Shown here: piece by piece, positions 9,042-17,195 of the stretch | How the letters are laid out: each line of letters starts with the position of its first letter | Numbering within the stretch: the stretch's first letter is position 1 | From: CALMFG01 sp963674805 | Lineage (GTDB): Bacteria; Bacillota; Clostridia; Christensenellales; CALMFG01 | Direction of reading: 5' to 3' | Length of the DNA: 64,000 nt | NCBI GenBank assembly: GCA_963674805.2 | Contig: CAXXNY010000016.1 | Span: 62,001 to 126,000 of the forward strand | Made by a program: the position numbers and the translations under genes | Notes under the pieces: generated by a model | The model's input: only the letters and a program-made list of their open reading frames with translations | What the model was told of the DNA's origin: nothing | Databases searched by the model: none

Positions 9042-10385
9042 ATGACGATTTGGCTGATCAGATTAAAGATGCAGTTACGACCAATGGATTCGTATTTCAA
9101 ACAATGCATGTCGCCGCCGCTGGCGCTTTATATCATTAAACAGGTTACACCCGAACAGCACTCGGTGCATATCGTAGACCTGAACCTGAAGACCAAACTG
9201 CCTACACAAAAGCCCGATTTAGTGGGTATCACCACAACAGTGGATACCACGCCGGACGCATGCAGGCTGAGCCGTTATTTTAGAGCGCAGGGCGTGTATA
9301 CGGTTGTGGGCGGAATACATGCCATGGCGAACCCGGACGATTTTATAAATGACTTTGACAGCGTTTGTACAGGAAACGCTGAGTTGGTTTGGGCACAGAT
9401 TTTAAATGACGCATCACAAGGCGCGCTAAAGAAAGTCTATCCAAATCCGCGCCCCCTAAGAGGCAGCGATATACCGGTGATTGAAGCGCCGCCGGAAGGC
9501 AGATACTATCTGTTTGATAACGCGGTGACGGCCACCAGAGGATGTCCCTTTGCCTGCGACTTTTGTTATAACAGCAGTATTAAGCGCCCGCTTGTTACGC
9601 GCAATATCGATGATGTTGCAAAAGAAATTGATCAGCTTGGGACAAAGCACGTGCTGTTTGTGGATGATAATTTTATAGCGGATATCGCCTACGCCCGCAG
9701 CCTGACCGAACGGCTGGGCGAGATGGGGATAACCTGGGGGTGTGCTGTCAGTTTTAATATATTACATCATCTGGATTTGATGGACAGGATGGCGGCATGC
9801 GGCTGTAAGACGCTTTTTGTAGGCATTGAGACGTTAAACGCAAAATCGCTTGCCAGTATGAACAAAAAGCAGAACAATATGCAAAAATACGAAAAGCTTG
9901 TGGCGGAAATCCACGCACGCGGCATGATGATTAATGCCAGTATCATGCTGGGTATGGATGAGGATACAGTGGATTCGATACGCGCCAGCACCCAGCAGTT
10001 GATTGACTGGCGGGTGGATACGCTGACGACGCATATCTTAACACCTTATCCCGGCACCAAGTTTTATAACAGAATGCAGGACCAGGGCCGAATCACCAAT
10101 CATGATTTATCCAAATACAACACAGCCAATGTCGTGTTTAAGCCAAAGCGCATCAGCAAGGAGGCGCTTTACAGGGAATATTTGCGCGTATATCAAATCT
10201 TCTATTCCTGGCGCAATATCTTTAACCGGGCACCCAAAGATAATAAAGTGCGGCGGATATCCTATTTGCTGTTTAATATTGTATACCGCAAACTGGGCAA
10301 GCCGATTTCATCAATCGCTTACCGGCTGGGATTGCTGCATTTCATCGGGCAAAGTGCGCGATATCTATCCTATAAGATTAAATAA
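9042..10385 (+). CDS. Cobalamin-binding-domain radical SAM protein, unknown substrate
   Basis: 447 residues. The N-terminal roughly 130 residues resemble a B12-binding Rossmann domain (KPDLVGITTTVDTTPDACRL, VVGGIHAMANPDDF), though without a DxHxxG motif. The radical SAM core carries the CX3CX2C cluster motif ATRGCPFACDFCYNSS (Cys 168, 172, 175 from the chosen start) and continues to a GMDEDTVDS-like region near 310. An ATG at 9042 with AAGGAG 7 nt before it is preferred over the first possible ATG at 9000, which would precede the promoter. Family members catalyse B12-dependent methylation or rearrangements. It is monocistronic. Confidence 0.85.
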   Translation: MTIWLIRLKMQLRPMDSYFKQCMSPPLALYIIKQVTPEQHSVHIVDLNLKTKLPTQKPDLVGITTTVDTTPDACRLSRYFRAQGVYTVVGGIHAMANPDDFINDFDSVCTGNAELVWAQILNDASQGALKKVYPNPRPLRGSDIPVIEAPPEGRYYLFDNAVTATRGCPFACDFCYNSSIKRPLVTRNIDDVAKEIDQLGTKHVLFVDDNFIADIAYARSLTERLGEMGITWGCAVSFNILHHLDLMDRMAACGCKTLFVGIETLNAKSLASMNKKQNNMQKYEKLVAEIHARGMMINASIMLGMDEDTVDSIRASTQQLIDWRVDTLTTHILTPYPGTKFYNRMQDQGRITNHDLSKYNTANVVFKPKRISKEALYREYLRVYQIFYSWRNIFNRAPKDNKVRRISYLLFNIVYRKLGKPISSIAYRLGLLHFIGQSARYLSYKIK

Positions 10386-10472
10386 ATGTAAAGCAGGTTT
10401 ACCCTCTGGTATTCTATTCATAAATGCTGTTATTATATTGGCTTCAAATTATCCAAAAAATATATTACTATG

Positions 10473-11669
10473 CTAATGTTTTTCTAAAACCTCAGCCGTT
10501 TCACGCGCAATCATCAGTTCCTCATTCGTTTTAATTACCAATGCAGCAACCTTTGATCCCGGCGTTGATATGATTCCTTCTTTGATCCCGCTCAGGTTCT
10601 TTACTTCGTCCAGCCTGAGTCCAAGATAGTCCATGCCCTGTATAATATATTTTCTCACCATCGCGTCATTTTCTCCAATTCCCGCAGAAAACGAAATGGC
10701 ATCAAACCCGTCCATCGCTGCTGTGTATGCGCCGATATATTTTTTTATCCTGTAACAATATACTTCGATTGCGATTTTAGCCCTTTCGTCCCCCTTTGCA
10801 ACATAATGGCGCAAGTCTCTAAAATCATTCGACTTCCCTGACAGCCCTAAAACACCCGATTGTTTGTTCAGGTAATCATTCATCTCGTTGTCACTCAAAT
10901 TCAGTTTTTTAGATAGATACTCCGGAATCGCCGGATCAATATCACCGCATCTGGTGCCCATCACCAATCCTTCAAGCGGCGTGAATCCCATCGATGTATC
11001 AACGGATTCCCCATACTGGATTGCTGCAATACTTGCGCCATTCCCTAAATGGCAGGATATAATCTTCAGTGTCTTAATATCTTTCCCCAGTATTTCTGCG
11101 GTTCGCTTCGCGATGAACTTATGGGATGTGCCGTGAAACCCGAATCTGCGTATCTTATGATCCGCGTAAGCCTCATAAGGCAGCCCGTAAAGGTATGCGT
11201 GTCTCGGCATGGTTTGATGAAACGCCGTATCAAAAACCGCAACCATTGCCGTTTTGGGCATCACAGCCATACAGGATTCGATGCCCGTAATATTAGCCGG
11301 GTTATGCAGCGGCGCAAGTTCAATATTATCCCTTATTGCTTTTAATGCCTTATGGTCAATCAAGGCGGATTCGGTAAAATCACAGCCGCCGTGCGCAACG
11401 CGGTGACCCACGGCATCAATATCATTCATACCATCAACAACGCCGACTTCTTCATCTGCCAATTTCGCCATCAGTGATTCGATTGCTTGCATATGGTTTT
11501 CAATCGCTTCTTCTTTAGTAAGTTCAACACAATTTGTTTTGTAAGTGTGTGTCGTCCCCTGCTCCCCGATTCTTTCAATCAGCCCAGTAGAAAGCACACT
11601 CTCCGTTGACATATCAATCAGCTGATACTTCAATGAAGAGCTCCCTGCGTTTATTACCAATACATTCAT
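10473..11669 (-). CDS. ackA: Acetate kinase
   Basis: 398 residues, the normal family length. Motifs: N-terminal MNVLVINAGSSSLKYQLID, VAHGG, FGFHGTSHKF, SCHLGNGASI, MGFTPLEGLVMGTRCGDIDP and FSAGIGEN. It interconverts acetyl phosphate and ADP with acetate and ATP in the cytosol. GGAG lies 5-6 nt before the ATG. It is the last gene of the long minus-strand BMC region, 33 bp after the VOC gene. It fits as the ATP-yielding step after ALDH and PduL, possibly acting on a related acyl phosphate. Confidence 0.97.
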   Translation of the reverse strand: MNVLVINAGSSSLKYQLIDMSTESVLSTGLIERIGEQGTTHTYKTNCVELTKEEAIENHMQAIESLMAKLADEEVGVVDGMNDIDAVGHRVAHGGCDFTESALIDHKALKAIRDNIELAPLHNPANITGIESCMAVMPKTAMVAVFDTAFHQTMPRHAYLYGLPYEAYADHKIRRFGFHGTSHKFIAKRTAEILGKDIKTLKIISCHLGNGASIAAIQYGESVDTSMGFTPLEGLVMGTRCGDIDPAIPEYLSKKLNLSDNEMNDYLNKQSGVLGLSGKSNDFRDLRHYVAKGDERAKIAIEVYCYRIKKYIGAYTAAMDGFDAISFSAGIGENDAMVRKYIIQGMDYLGLRLDEVKNLSGIKEGIISTPGSKVAALVIKTNEELMIARETAEVLEKH

Positions 11670-11702
11670 ATTATCTCCAGCGTATTTCTCTGCTGCGATT
11701 GG

Positions 11703-12104
11703 CTATAATATTTCTGTCAGTTCCAGCCGCTCGCCGTCCGGCCCGGAAAAGGCAATCCCCCGGCAGCCGTGTTCAAAAAGATTGTCCATGTCCAGCGGTT
11801 TTTCCGTCTCAAACACAACACCTTTTAATTTTAAACTTTCGACTTTATCATCAATATCATCCACTAAAAAACTGATATGGTCATGATACCCGGTGCTTCT
11901 TTCCGGCACTTCAAACATAAACTGTGCCAGCTCCAGTGAAATATCGCCTTTTTTGACAAAGCACAGCGCAATAGCGCCCGCATCAGCGTATAAGTTGTTT
12001 TCATGGACGACTTCGAATCCTAATACTTCGGTATAAAACTGCTTTGACTTTGATATGTCTTTTGTCACAACGCAAACATGCGCCAGCCCTTTAATCATAT
12101 CCAT
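11703..12104 (-). CDS. VOC-family (glyoxalase/bleomycin-resistance fold) protein
   Basis: 133 residues in one paired beta-alpha-beta-beta-beta module: begins MIKGLAHVCVVTKDISKSKQ followed by FYTEVLGF, middle YHDHISFLVDDIDDKV, C-terminal IAFSGPDGERLELTEIL with the terminal metal Glu typical of VOC enzymes. GAGGTGGG precedes the ATG by 6 nt. It lies between the aldo/keto reductase and acetate kinase in the BMC region. Members include lactoylglutathione lyases and epimerases, and removal of reactive carbonyls is a plausible but unproven role here. Confidence 0.85.
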   Translation of the reverse strand: MDMIKGLAHVCVVTKDISKSKQFYTEVLGFEVVHENNLYADAGAIALCFVKKGDISLELAQFMFEVPERSTGYHDHISFLVDDIDDKVESLKLKGVVFETEKPLDMDNLFEHGCRGIAFSGPDGERLELTEIL

Positions 12105-12122
12105 CGCATTCCCACCTCAATC

Positions 12123-13103
12123 TTATTTAATGACAAAGTTTGGTTCGTCCTTATGGTACATGGTATCCCATTCTTTAACGGAATCGGCAACCCCGCTGCA
12201 AATTCCCGCCATTTCGTTCAGGTCCGCCTGATCGATTTTCAGCATAACCGCTTTAATGTTTCTTTCCAGATGCGCCGGCGTTCTCGCGCCCATAATCGCG
12301 GTATGCACACCGTTTTGGGAAAACACCCAGTTCAGTGCACATTGCGCGGTTTCCGCATCATATTTTTCTGCAATGTCTTTTAATGCATCCACCGCTGCTA
12401 TTGCATGGACAAATGTATCCCCCTGAAATACCGGCACCATATCTGGGCGGATGTCCCCGTCTTCAAATTTCCAGTCCTTATGATATTTGCCGGTCAGCAG
12501 GCCCATGCAAAGCGATGAGTATGTCATGACCCCGATTTGTTTTTTTATGCAGTATGGGAGCAATTCCTGTTCGATATTGCGGAAGAAAAGATTGTATGCG
12601 GGCTGAAAAACATCAATCACACCCGCCTGCTCCGCCAGTTCAAAATGCTTTAATGTGAAATTCGAAACCCCGATATGGCGGATTATCCCCTTGGCTTTGA
12701 GTCTCTCAAGGCTTTCCATATTCTCCCGGACATCAATCCCCGGAATCGGCCAATGGATAAAATACACATCCACATAGTCCCGTCCCAGCCGTTTCAGGCT
12801 CTCAGAAACGGTTTTTTCGGCGGTGTCCTTTAACAGCGTATCTCCAGTGGATTTCGTTGCGATAAATATATCCTTGGTGATCTCTTTTAACGCTTTCCCA
12901 ACAATCACTTCCGAATGCCCGTTGCCGTACCCGCTGGCAGTGTCGATAAAATTGATGCCCGAGTCAACCGCCTTTTTAACGACGTCCGCGTACCGGTTGT
13001 CATCATGGTCCGATCCCCACCATACATCTCCGCCCATGACCCATGTGCCCAATGTGATCTTAGAGATATTCATCTCCGTTTTGCCTAAAAGGTTATATTC
13101 CAT
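12123..13103 (-). CDS. Aldo/keto reductase
   Basis: 326 residues, TIM-barrel AKR. Visible: NFIDTASGYGNGHSEVIVGK (catalytic Asp and Tyr), ATKSTGD (catalytic Lys region), VYFIHWPIP (His), RHIGVSNFT and the C-terminal NADPH-binding end. The ATG at 13103 is taken because AGGTGG lies just before it, and the upstream in-frame GTG overlaps that site. It is the first gene after a 260-bp gap following PIG-L, 18 bp before the VOC gene. It probably reduces or oxidises a carbonyl of the substrate catabolised by the BMC region. Confidence 0.9.
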   Translation of the reverse strand: MEYNLLGKTEMNISKITLGTWVMGGDVWWGSDHDDNRYADVVKKAVDSGINFIDTASGYGNGHSEVIVGKALKEITKDIFIATKSTGDTLLKDTAEKTVSESLKRLGRDYVDVYFIHWPIPGIDVRENMESLERLKAKGIIRHIGVSNFTLKHFELAEQAGVIDVFQPAYNLFFRNIEQELLPYCIKKQIGVMTYSSLCMGLLTGKYHKDWKFEDGDIRPDMVPVFQGDTFVHAIAAVDALKDIAEKYDAETAQCALNWVFSQNGVHTAIMGARTPAHLERNIKAVMLKIDQADLNEMAGICSGVADSVKEWDTMYHKDEPNFVIK

Positions 13104-13293
13104 GTTCCACCTCACGACTCTGTATCATCTTTATGTAACCTGAATTACCCGGATATGCCGATCCTTTATACTTTTCGGGTCAATAAAGCCACTATTATTT
13201 GTGCACAAATCAACCCTGTATTCTGTTTAAAGTTTGAGGCTGGTCTTAGATTATAGGTCTCCAGAAATGCAAGTCGTTCCAGATATGGTGTTA

Positions 13294-13318
13294 GCGATGC
13301 CGCGATGTGCGGCATTGC
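13294..13318. other. Intercistronic hairpin downstream of PIG-L
   Basis: 10-bp stem GCGATGCCGC/GCGGCATTGC (one G-U pair) with loop GATGT, inside a 260-bp gap without genes. No T-run on the minus strand, so it looks like an mRNA-stabilising or processing hairpin rather than a terminator. Confidence 0.6.
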
Positions 13319-13363
13319 CTCACCATCTTATTTAACGTAATTCTTTTTAGTACCACTTTTATA

Positions 13364-14089
13364 TTACGGGAGCAGTTTGTGCGCTTCTGCTTTAATCGGC
13401 CATGTCTTACACAGCATAAACGCTTCCACATATTCAACGCCGGGCGTCCCGCACTGCGCCGCCAGAGACTGTCCTTCATGAATGATGAGTTTTTCATATT
13501 CAACGCCGAACGCATCCCGGCACCATGGTCCGTGCTGGCTCGCATGTGCTTTAAAGGAATCAAGTTTGTTTTGGAACGTCTCCGTAATATCCACAAAGTA
13601 TTCAGGGGAATAGCTGCCATACGCCTGTCCGTGCGGTGTATAGAAAAACATCGGCGGAACAAAGCTGTGGGGTTCATGCTCGGTTTCTATCAATTTAATC
13701 GTGGCGTTAATACGTGCAATAAACGATAGGTATCCGGTAACATCATGGTCCGGGTTATAATCCTGATGATAAGGATGCGTAAAGATCACATCCGGCTTCG
13801 CCTGCCTGACCGCATCAATAAACTTGAGACGCGTTTTTTCTGTATCAAATAAAAATTCGTCGTCTTCGTTCATCCAGATCAGGTCCGCTCCAAAATGGCT
13901 CGCAGCGTTTTTGGATTCTTCATATCTGATCTTCGCAATCTCTTCTTTGCTGACCCTGTGAGATCCGATATTCCCGTTCGTTGCGATTGCGATGGTAATC
14001 TTGTCGCCTCTGTTTGCATACTTCGACAGCGTACCGCCGCATTTAAATTCCACATCATCAGGATGTGCGCCAAATGCTAAAATGTTCAT
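13364..14089 (-). CDS. PIG-L family (LmbE-like) deacetylase
   Basis: 241 residues. The N-terminal zinc motif AHPDD (His9, Asp11, Asp12 with MNILAFGAHPDD) and HPYHQDYNPDHDVTG near 100-115 define the family, which removes N-acetyl groups from sugar derivatives (MshB, BshB, GlcNAc-PI deacetylase). AAAGGAG lies about 8 nt before the ATG. It lies in the catabolic part of the BMC region, which suggests that the imported substrate, or an intermediate, carries an acetamido group. That would also feed acetate to metabolism. This is inference only. Confidence 0.9.
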   Translation of the reverse strand: MNILAFGAHPDDVEFKCGGTLSKYANRGDKITIAIATNGNIGSHRVSKEEIAKIRYEESKNAASHFGADLIWMNEDDEFLFDTEKTRLKFIDAVRQAKPDVIFTHPYHQDYNPDHDVTGYLSFIARINATIKLIETEHEPHSFVPPMFFYTPHGQAYGSYSPEYFVDITETFQNKLDSFKAHASQHGPWCRDAFGVEYEKLIIHEGQSLAAQCGTPGVEYVEAFMLCKTWPIKAEAHKLLP

Positions 14090-14189
14090 TACAACTCTCC
14101 TTTTCTGATATTGATAAGCTGATTGCTTTTTTTTTCAAATTGATTATAATTATAAATGTATTGAGCTTACTCAATATATTTATAATGCA

Positions 14190-14217
14190 TGGGCGGAATG
14201 TTAATCGATTCCGCCCA
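14190..14217. other. Strong hairpin between the TIM-barrel gene and PIG-L
   Basis: Perfect 10-bp stem TGGGCGGAAT/ATTCCGCCCA with an 8-nt loop, 17 bp after the upstream gene's stop. A second smaller palindrome TATTGAG-N4-CTCAATA lies at 14159-14176. No T-run follows on the minus strand. It probably sets the relative abundance of upstream and downstream parts of the transcript. Confidence 0.7.
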
Positions 14218-14233
14218 GCATACCCTTTGACAA

Positions 14234-14911
14234 TTAGTTTTTTTCGATGTATTCAATCACGCTGTCAATTTGTTCAGCAAAACTTAGTCCTTCTCCAAAC
14301 TTATTATCAAAAAAAGCGCTCCCGATTGTGAATGTCCATGGATTGTAAGCAATAACGCGATCTAATCGGTCATAAGAACTAATGCTTCCCGCCAGGCAAA
14401 CCGGCGCATCCACTTCTTTTACAAATCGTTCGTTTAATTCTTCTGCATCTCCTGTGTACCGATAACCCAGCAGGTCAAATCCGTATACACCCTTGGGTAT
14501 AAGCGTATTCGCCTCTCCGATGATCGATTCTATACTGCCTTCTAAGATGCTCGGTCTGTCATGAATGTCACCGACAAACGGCATATACTTGATGGATTTA
14601 TCCGCTAGGTATTCAAGAATCGAAGGAAAAAACATCGTCCCCATCAGAATATCAAACCCACATTCTACTGCTGTTTTTGCGCCAGCTAAGCAGCCGTCTT
14701 CGGTATAATCCACAACTTCCAAAAAGGTGGTTTTGCCCGCCGCTTTCATGCGATTGACAAGGTCCTTCATTTCCTCGACCGGAATGCCGACTTCTTTGAA
14801 TCCCCAATACTTTGCCTTTGTTTCTTTACAGGCTTCAAACACTTCAATTGCATTAGGAACGGTTTTGTCGTTATGTGTCAGCATCACAATCAGTTCTGGT
14901 TTACTCTTCAT
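14234..14911 (-). CDS. Unrecognised TIM-barrel protein, ribulose-phosphate-binding-like
   Basis: 225 residues, family not recognised with certainty. Alternating strand/helix pattern starts with LIVMLTHNDKT. The C-terminal part has VCLAGSISSYDRL then WTFTIGSAFF, the Gly-rich phosphate-binding pair typical of strands 7 and 8 in ribulose-phosphate-binding barrels (HisA, TrpC, KDPG aldolase types). Lysines within AKYWGFKEVG and AGKTT could be catalytic. It is 29 bp downstream of the sugar-binding lipoprotein gene and in the same operon as two degenerate-looking aldolase homologues. It is therefore a candidate for an isomerase, epimerase or lyase on the phosphorylated substrate. Confidence 0.6.
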   Translation of the reverse strand: MKSKPELIVMLTHNDKTVPNAIEVFEACKETKAKYWGFKEVGIPVEEMKDLVNRMKAAGKTTFLEVVDYTEDGCLAGAKTAVECGFDILMGTMFFPSILEYLADKSIKYMPFVGDIHDRPSILEGSIESIIGEANTLIPKGVYGFDLLGYRYTGDAEELNERFVKEVDAPVCLAGSISSYDRLDRVIAYNPWTFTIGSAFFDNKFGEGLSFAEQIDSVIEYIEKN

Positions 14912-14940
14912 TTTTTGCCTTTCGTGTTTCCTTCTGCTGC

Positions 14941-16152
14941 TTACTCAATTTCTCCGTCAATATACTGCTGTAAAGTTTTGCCCGGATAGTAAAGTTCAAA
15001 TGCTTCAGCAACATTGTCTTTTGTGACCAGTAAGTTCGGCGGATGAACAGCACTCGGTACTTCAACGCCGTTTAACAGGTTAACCATTTGGCTCATGCAC
15101 CACAGTGCCGGAGTCATGGATGAATAGCATGCGCTGCCGACAATTTCGCCGTCATAGATGCCTTTAAGGATTGGTTTGTCATTGTCAACTGAGGACAACA
15201 GGATGTCGTCTCTGCCAGCTGCTTTTTTCGCATTGTTCATGCCAATGGTTGCGGATGAATAAAGTCCCCAAGCGCCTAACATATCCGGATAAGCCTGGAT
15301 TGCGCCTTCAAAAGCGGTGTAGTGTTCTTCGGGAGAGATACCTGTTAATTCAACCAGTTCAACATCCGGGTAGTCTTCAAATGCTTGATGGAATCCCAGT
15401 GAACGTGTTGCGGCATTTGGATGTACAAACGGCAATGTCTGGTAAACAACCGTTCCGCTCATTTCCGCACCGGATGCCTTAATCGCATCAATCAATACCT
15501 GGCCGGCCATAAATCCTTCTTCAACGCACTCGAGCATAACAACAGAATCAACTGTTCCTGCGAGCGGCGGATTCAAAGTCACAACCGGAATGCCAGCTGC
15601 TTCAAGTGCATCCAGCGCACCCTTAACACCAGTGAAATCACAGGGCGCTAGAATAACACCGTCAACGCCTTCCAAAATCCACTGTTCAACTGCCTGGTTC
15701 TGTGCATTCTGGTCATAGTTCGCGTCATTCACAAGCAGTTCAACGCCGCAAGCTTCAGCGGAATCCTCCATAGTTTCGAGGATCATAGAACCCACTTCGT
15801 CAACCGTATAATATACGGAGAAGCCGATTTTATACGCTTCATTCGCCTTTGGCAGCGGGCTGGACAGTTCGTCCGGAACACTCACTCTTCCACCTGTCGC
15901 TCTGATGGTGACATCACACTCAACACCTAACGGGGTATAATAACCGTTAATATCAAATGTTGTTCCATCTTCTTCGATGTAAGTGAAATCATCTGCATTG
16001 GAATGAACCAGCGCTTCCGGGGCTTCTTCTGTCACCTCAGCTGTTTGTTCGTCTGCTGTTTCTGCAGGTTGTTCTGCGGGTGCCTCTTGTGCACATGCTG
16101 CAAATGATGTGATAAACATCATAATCAGCACAACAACTAAAAGCTTTTTCAT
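14941..16152 (-). CDS. Sugar ABC transporter substrate-binding lipoprotein
   Basis: 403 residues. A lipoprotein signal (MKKLLVVVLIMMFITSFAAC, lipobox Cys20) is followed by a Glu/Ala-rich linker. The type I periplasmic-binding fold of the ribose/galactose group follows (YKIGFSVYYTVDEVGS, VDGVILAPCDFTGVKGAL, VTLNPPLAGTVDS, ILLSSVDNDKPILKG). About 70 residues of extra sequence lie between the linker and the binding fold, making it longer than the usual 320-340. AGGAGG precedes the ATG. It is encoded with its permease and ATPase upstream, and captures the carbohydrate that the BMC region degrades. Confidence 0.9.
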   Translation of the reverse strand: MKKLLVVVLIMMFITSFAACAQEAPAEQPAETADEQTAEVTEEAPEALVHSNADDFTYIEEDGTTFDINGYYTPLGVECDVTIRATGGRVSVPDELSSPLPKANEAYKIGFSVYYTVDEVGSMILETMEDSAEACGVELLVNDANYDQNAQNQAVEQWILEGVDGVILAPCDFTGVKGALDALEAAGIPVVTLNPPLAGTVDSVVMLECVEEGFMAGQVLIDAIKASGAEMSGTVVYQTLPFVHPNAATRSLGFHQAFEDYPDVELVELTGISPEEHYTAFEGAIQAYPDMLGAWGLYSSATIGMNNAKKAAGRDDILLSSVDNDKPILKGIYDGEIVGSACYSSMTPALWCMSQMVNLLNGVEVPSAVHPPNLLVTKDNVAEAFELYYPGKTLQQYIDGEIE

Positions 16153-16196
16153 ATCTTACCTCCTTTTTTTTTGATCTGCTCGATCAATTTATGAAA

Positions 16197-17177
16197 CTAT
16201 CCTCTTGCCTGCTCTTTCGATTTCAGGACATTGTCCATTAGAACCGCAAGAATAATAACGATACCTTTGACTAAGATTTGCACCTGGTACTGGGCGCCGA
16301 GCAAAGACATGCCGCTGTTCAGCGTCGCAATAATCAAACATCCGCCGACGGTTCCCCATACAGACCCAAGTCCGCCGGAAATGGCGGTTCCGCCGAGAAT
16401 AACGCCCGAAATGGAGTCCAGTGCTAAATCCTTGCCGATATCGGGCAAGCCCGAATTCATCAGTGCCGCCAGAATCAATCCGGATACAAAAGCATATAAA
16501 CCACTAAGCGTGTACGCACAGATTTTGATAAAGTCAGTCCGAATCCCCGCGACCCTCGCTGCCTCGATATTTCCTCCGATAGACCGGATGTAGAAGCCAA
16601 ATTTCGTTTTCTTAAACAAATACCATGTGACCAGGAAGAAAATGAATGTGATCACAACCGGTGTCGGAATCACACCGAAAACCCGGCCGTTGCCAAAGAA
16701 ATCAGCAAAACCTTCAATCGTAATCGGTACAGGTTTTCCGGAGGTCATGACAAGCGCAATCCCGCGATAGATATTCATTGTCGCCAATGTAACCAAGAAC
16801 GGCTCAATTTTACCTTTGACCGAAATAAACCCGTTTAAAAATCCCAATGCGAGCGCAGCAACCAGCATGATCAAAATCGCCGGAACAACACCCATGCCGT
16901 CATTCCCTTTTACCAGCATCGCAACGCCGACTCCGACAACTGCCGATATGGATCCAACCGACAAGTCCAGTCCGCCCAGCGTAATGATAAATGTCATTCC
17001 AAATCCGACAATAACGACATAGCTCATCCGCTTTAACATATTAAGCAGGTTAACCGGATTAATGAATATCGGCTTTAGCAAGGTAAAGATGCCAAACAGT
17101 GCCAACAGAATGACAATCGTCCGAAAACGAATCAAGAATTGTCCGAATGAATTGCTCTTAGAAATACTTCTTTCCAT
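16197..17177 (-). CDS. Ribose-type ABC transporter permease
   Basis: 326 residues with 8-10 hydrophobic helices. Family signatures include GMTFIITLGGLDLSVGSISA, then a NGFISVKGKIEPFLVTLATM loop, and AISGGLGSVWGTVGGCLI near the C-terminus, all as in RbsC/XylH-type permeases. It forms the membrane channel of the importer with the ATPase 18 bp upstream and the lipoprotein downstream. A second, paralogous set lies at 44.7-48.3 kb. Confidence 0.93.
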   Translation of the reverse strand: MERSISKSNSFGQFLIRFRTIVILLALFGIFTLLKPIFINPVNLLNMLKRMSYVVIVGFGMTFIITLGGLDLSVGSISAVVGVGVAMLVKGNDGMGVVPAILIMLVAALALGFLNGFISVKGKIEPFLVTLATMNIYRGIALVMTSGKPVPITIEGFADFFGNGRVFGVIPTPVVITFIFFLVTWYLFKKTKFGFYIRSIGGNIEAARVAGIRTDFIKICAYTLSGLYAFVSGLILAALMNSGLPDIGKDLALDSISGVILGGTAISGGLGSVWGTVGGCLIIATLNSGMSLLGAQYQVQILVKGIVIILAVLMDNVLKSKEQARG

Positions 17178-17195
17178 TTTATTTCCCCAATCTTT

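Noticed and set aside
13291..13677. Minus-strand ORF of 128 codons overlapping the PIG-L gene
   Set aside because: It is out of frame with PIG-L, has Arg/Cys-rich shadow composition and no ribosome-binding site, and PIG-L is a clear family member.
14101..14176. Internal promoter between the TIM-barrel gene and PIG-L
   Set aside because: Tandem TATAAT-like boxes are present on the minus strand, but the only TTGAGT -35 candidate is spaced 14 or 20 nt from them, so I did not call it.
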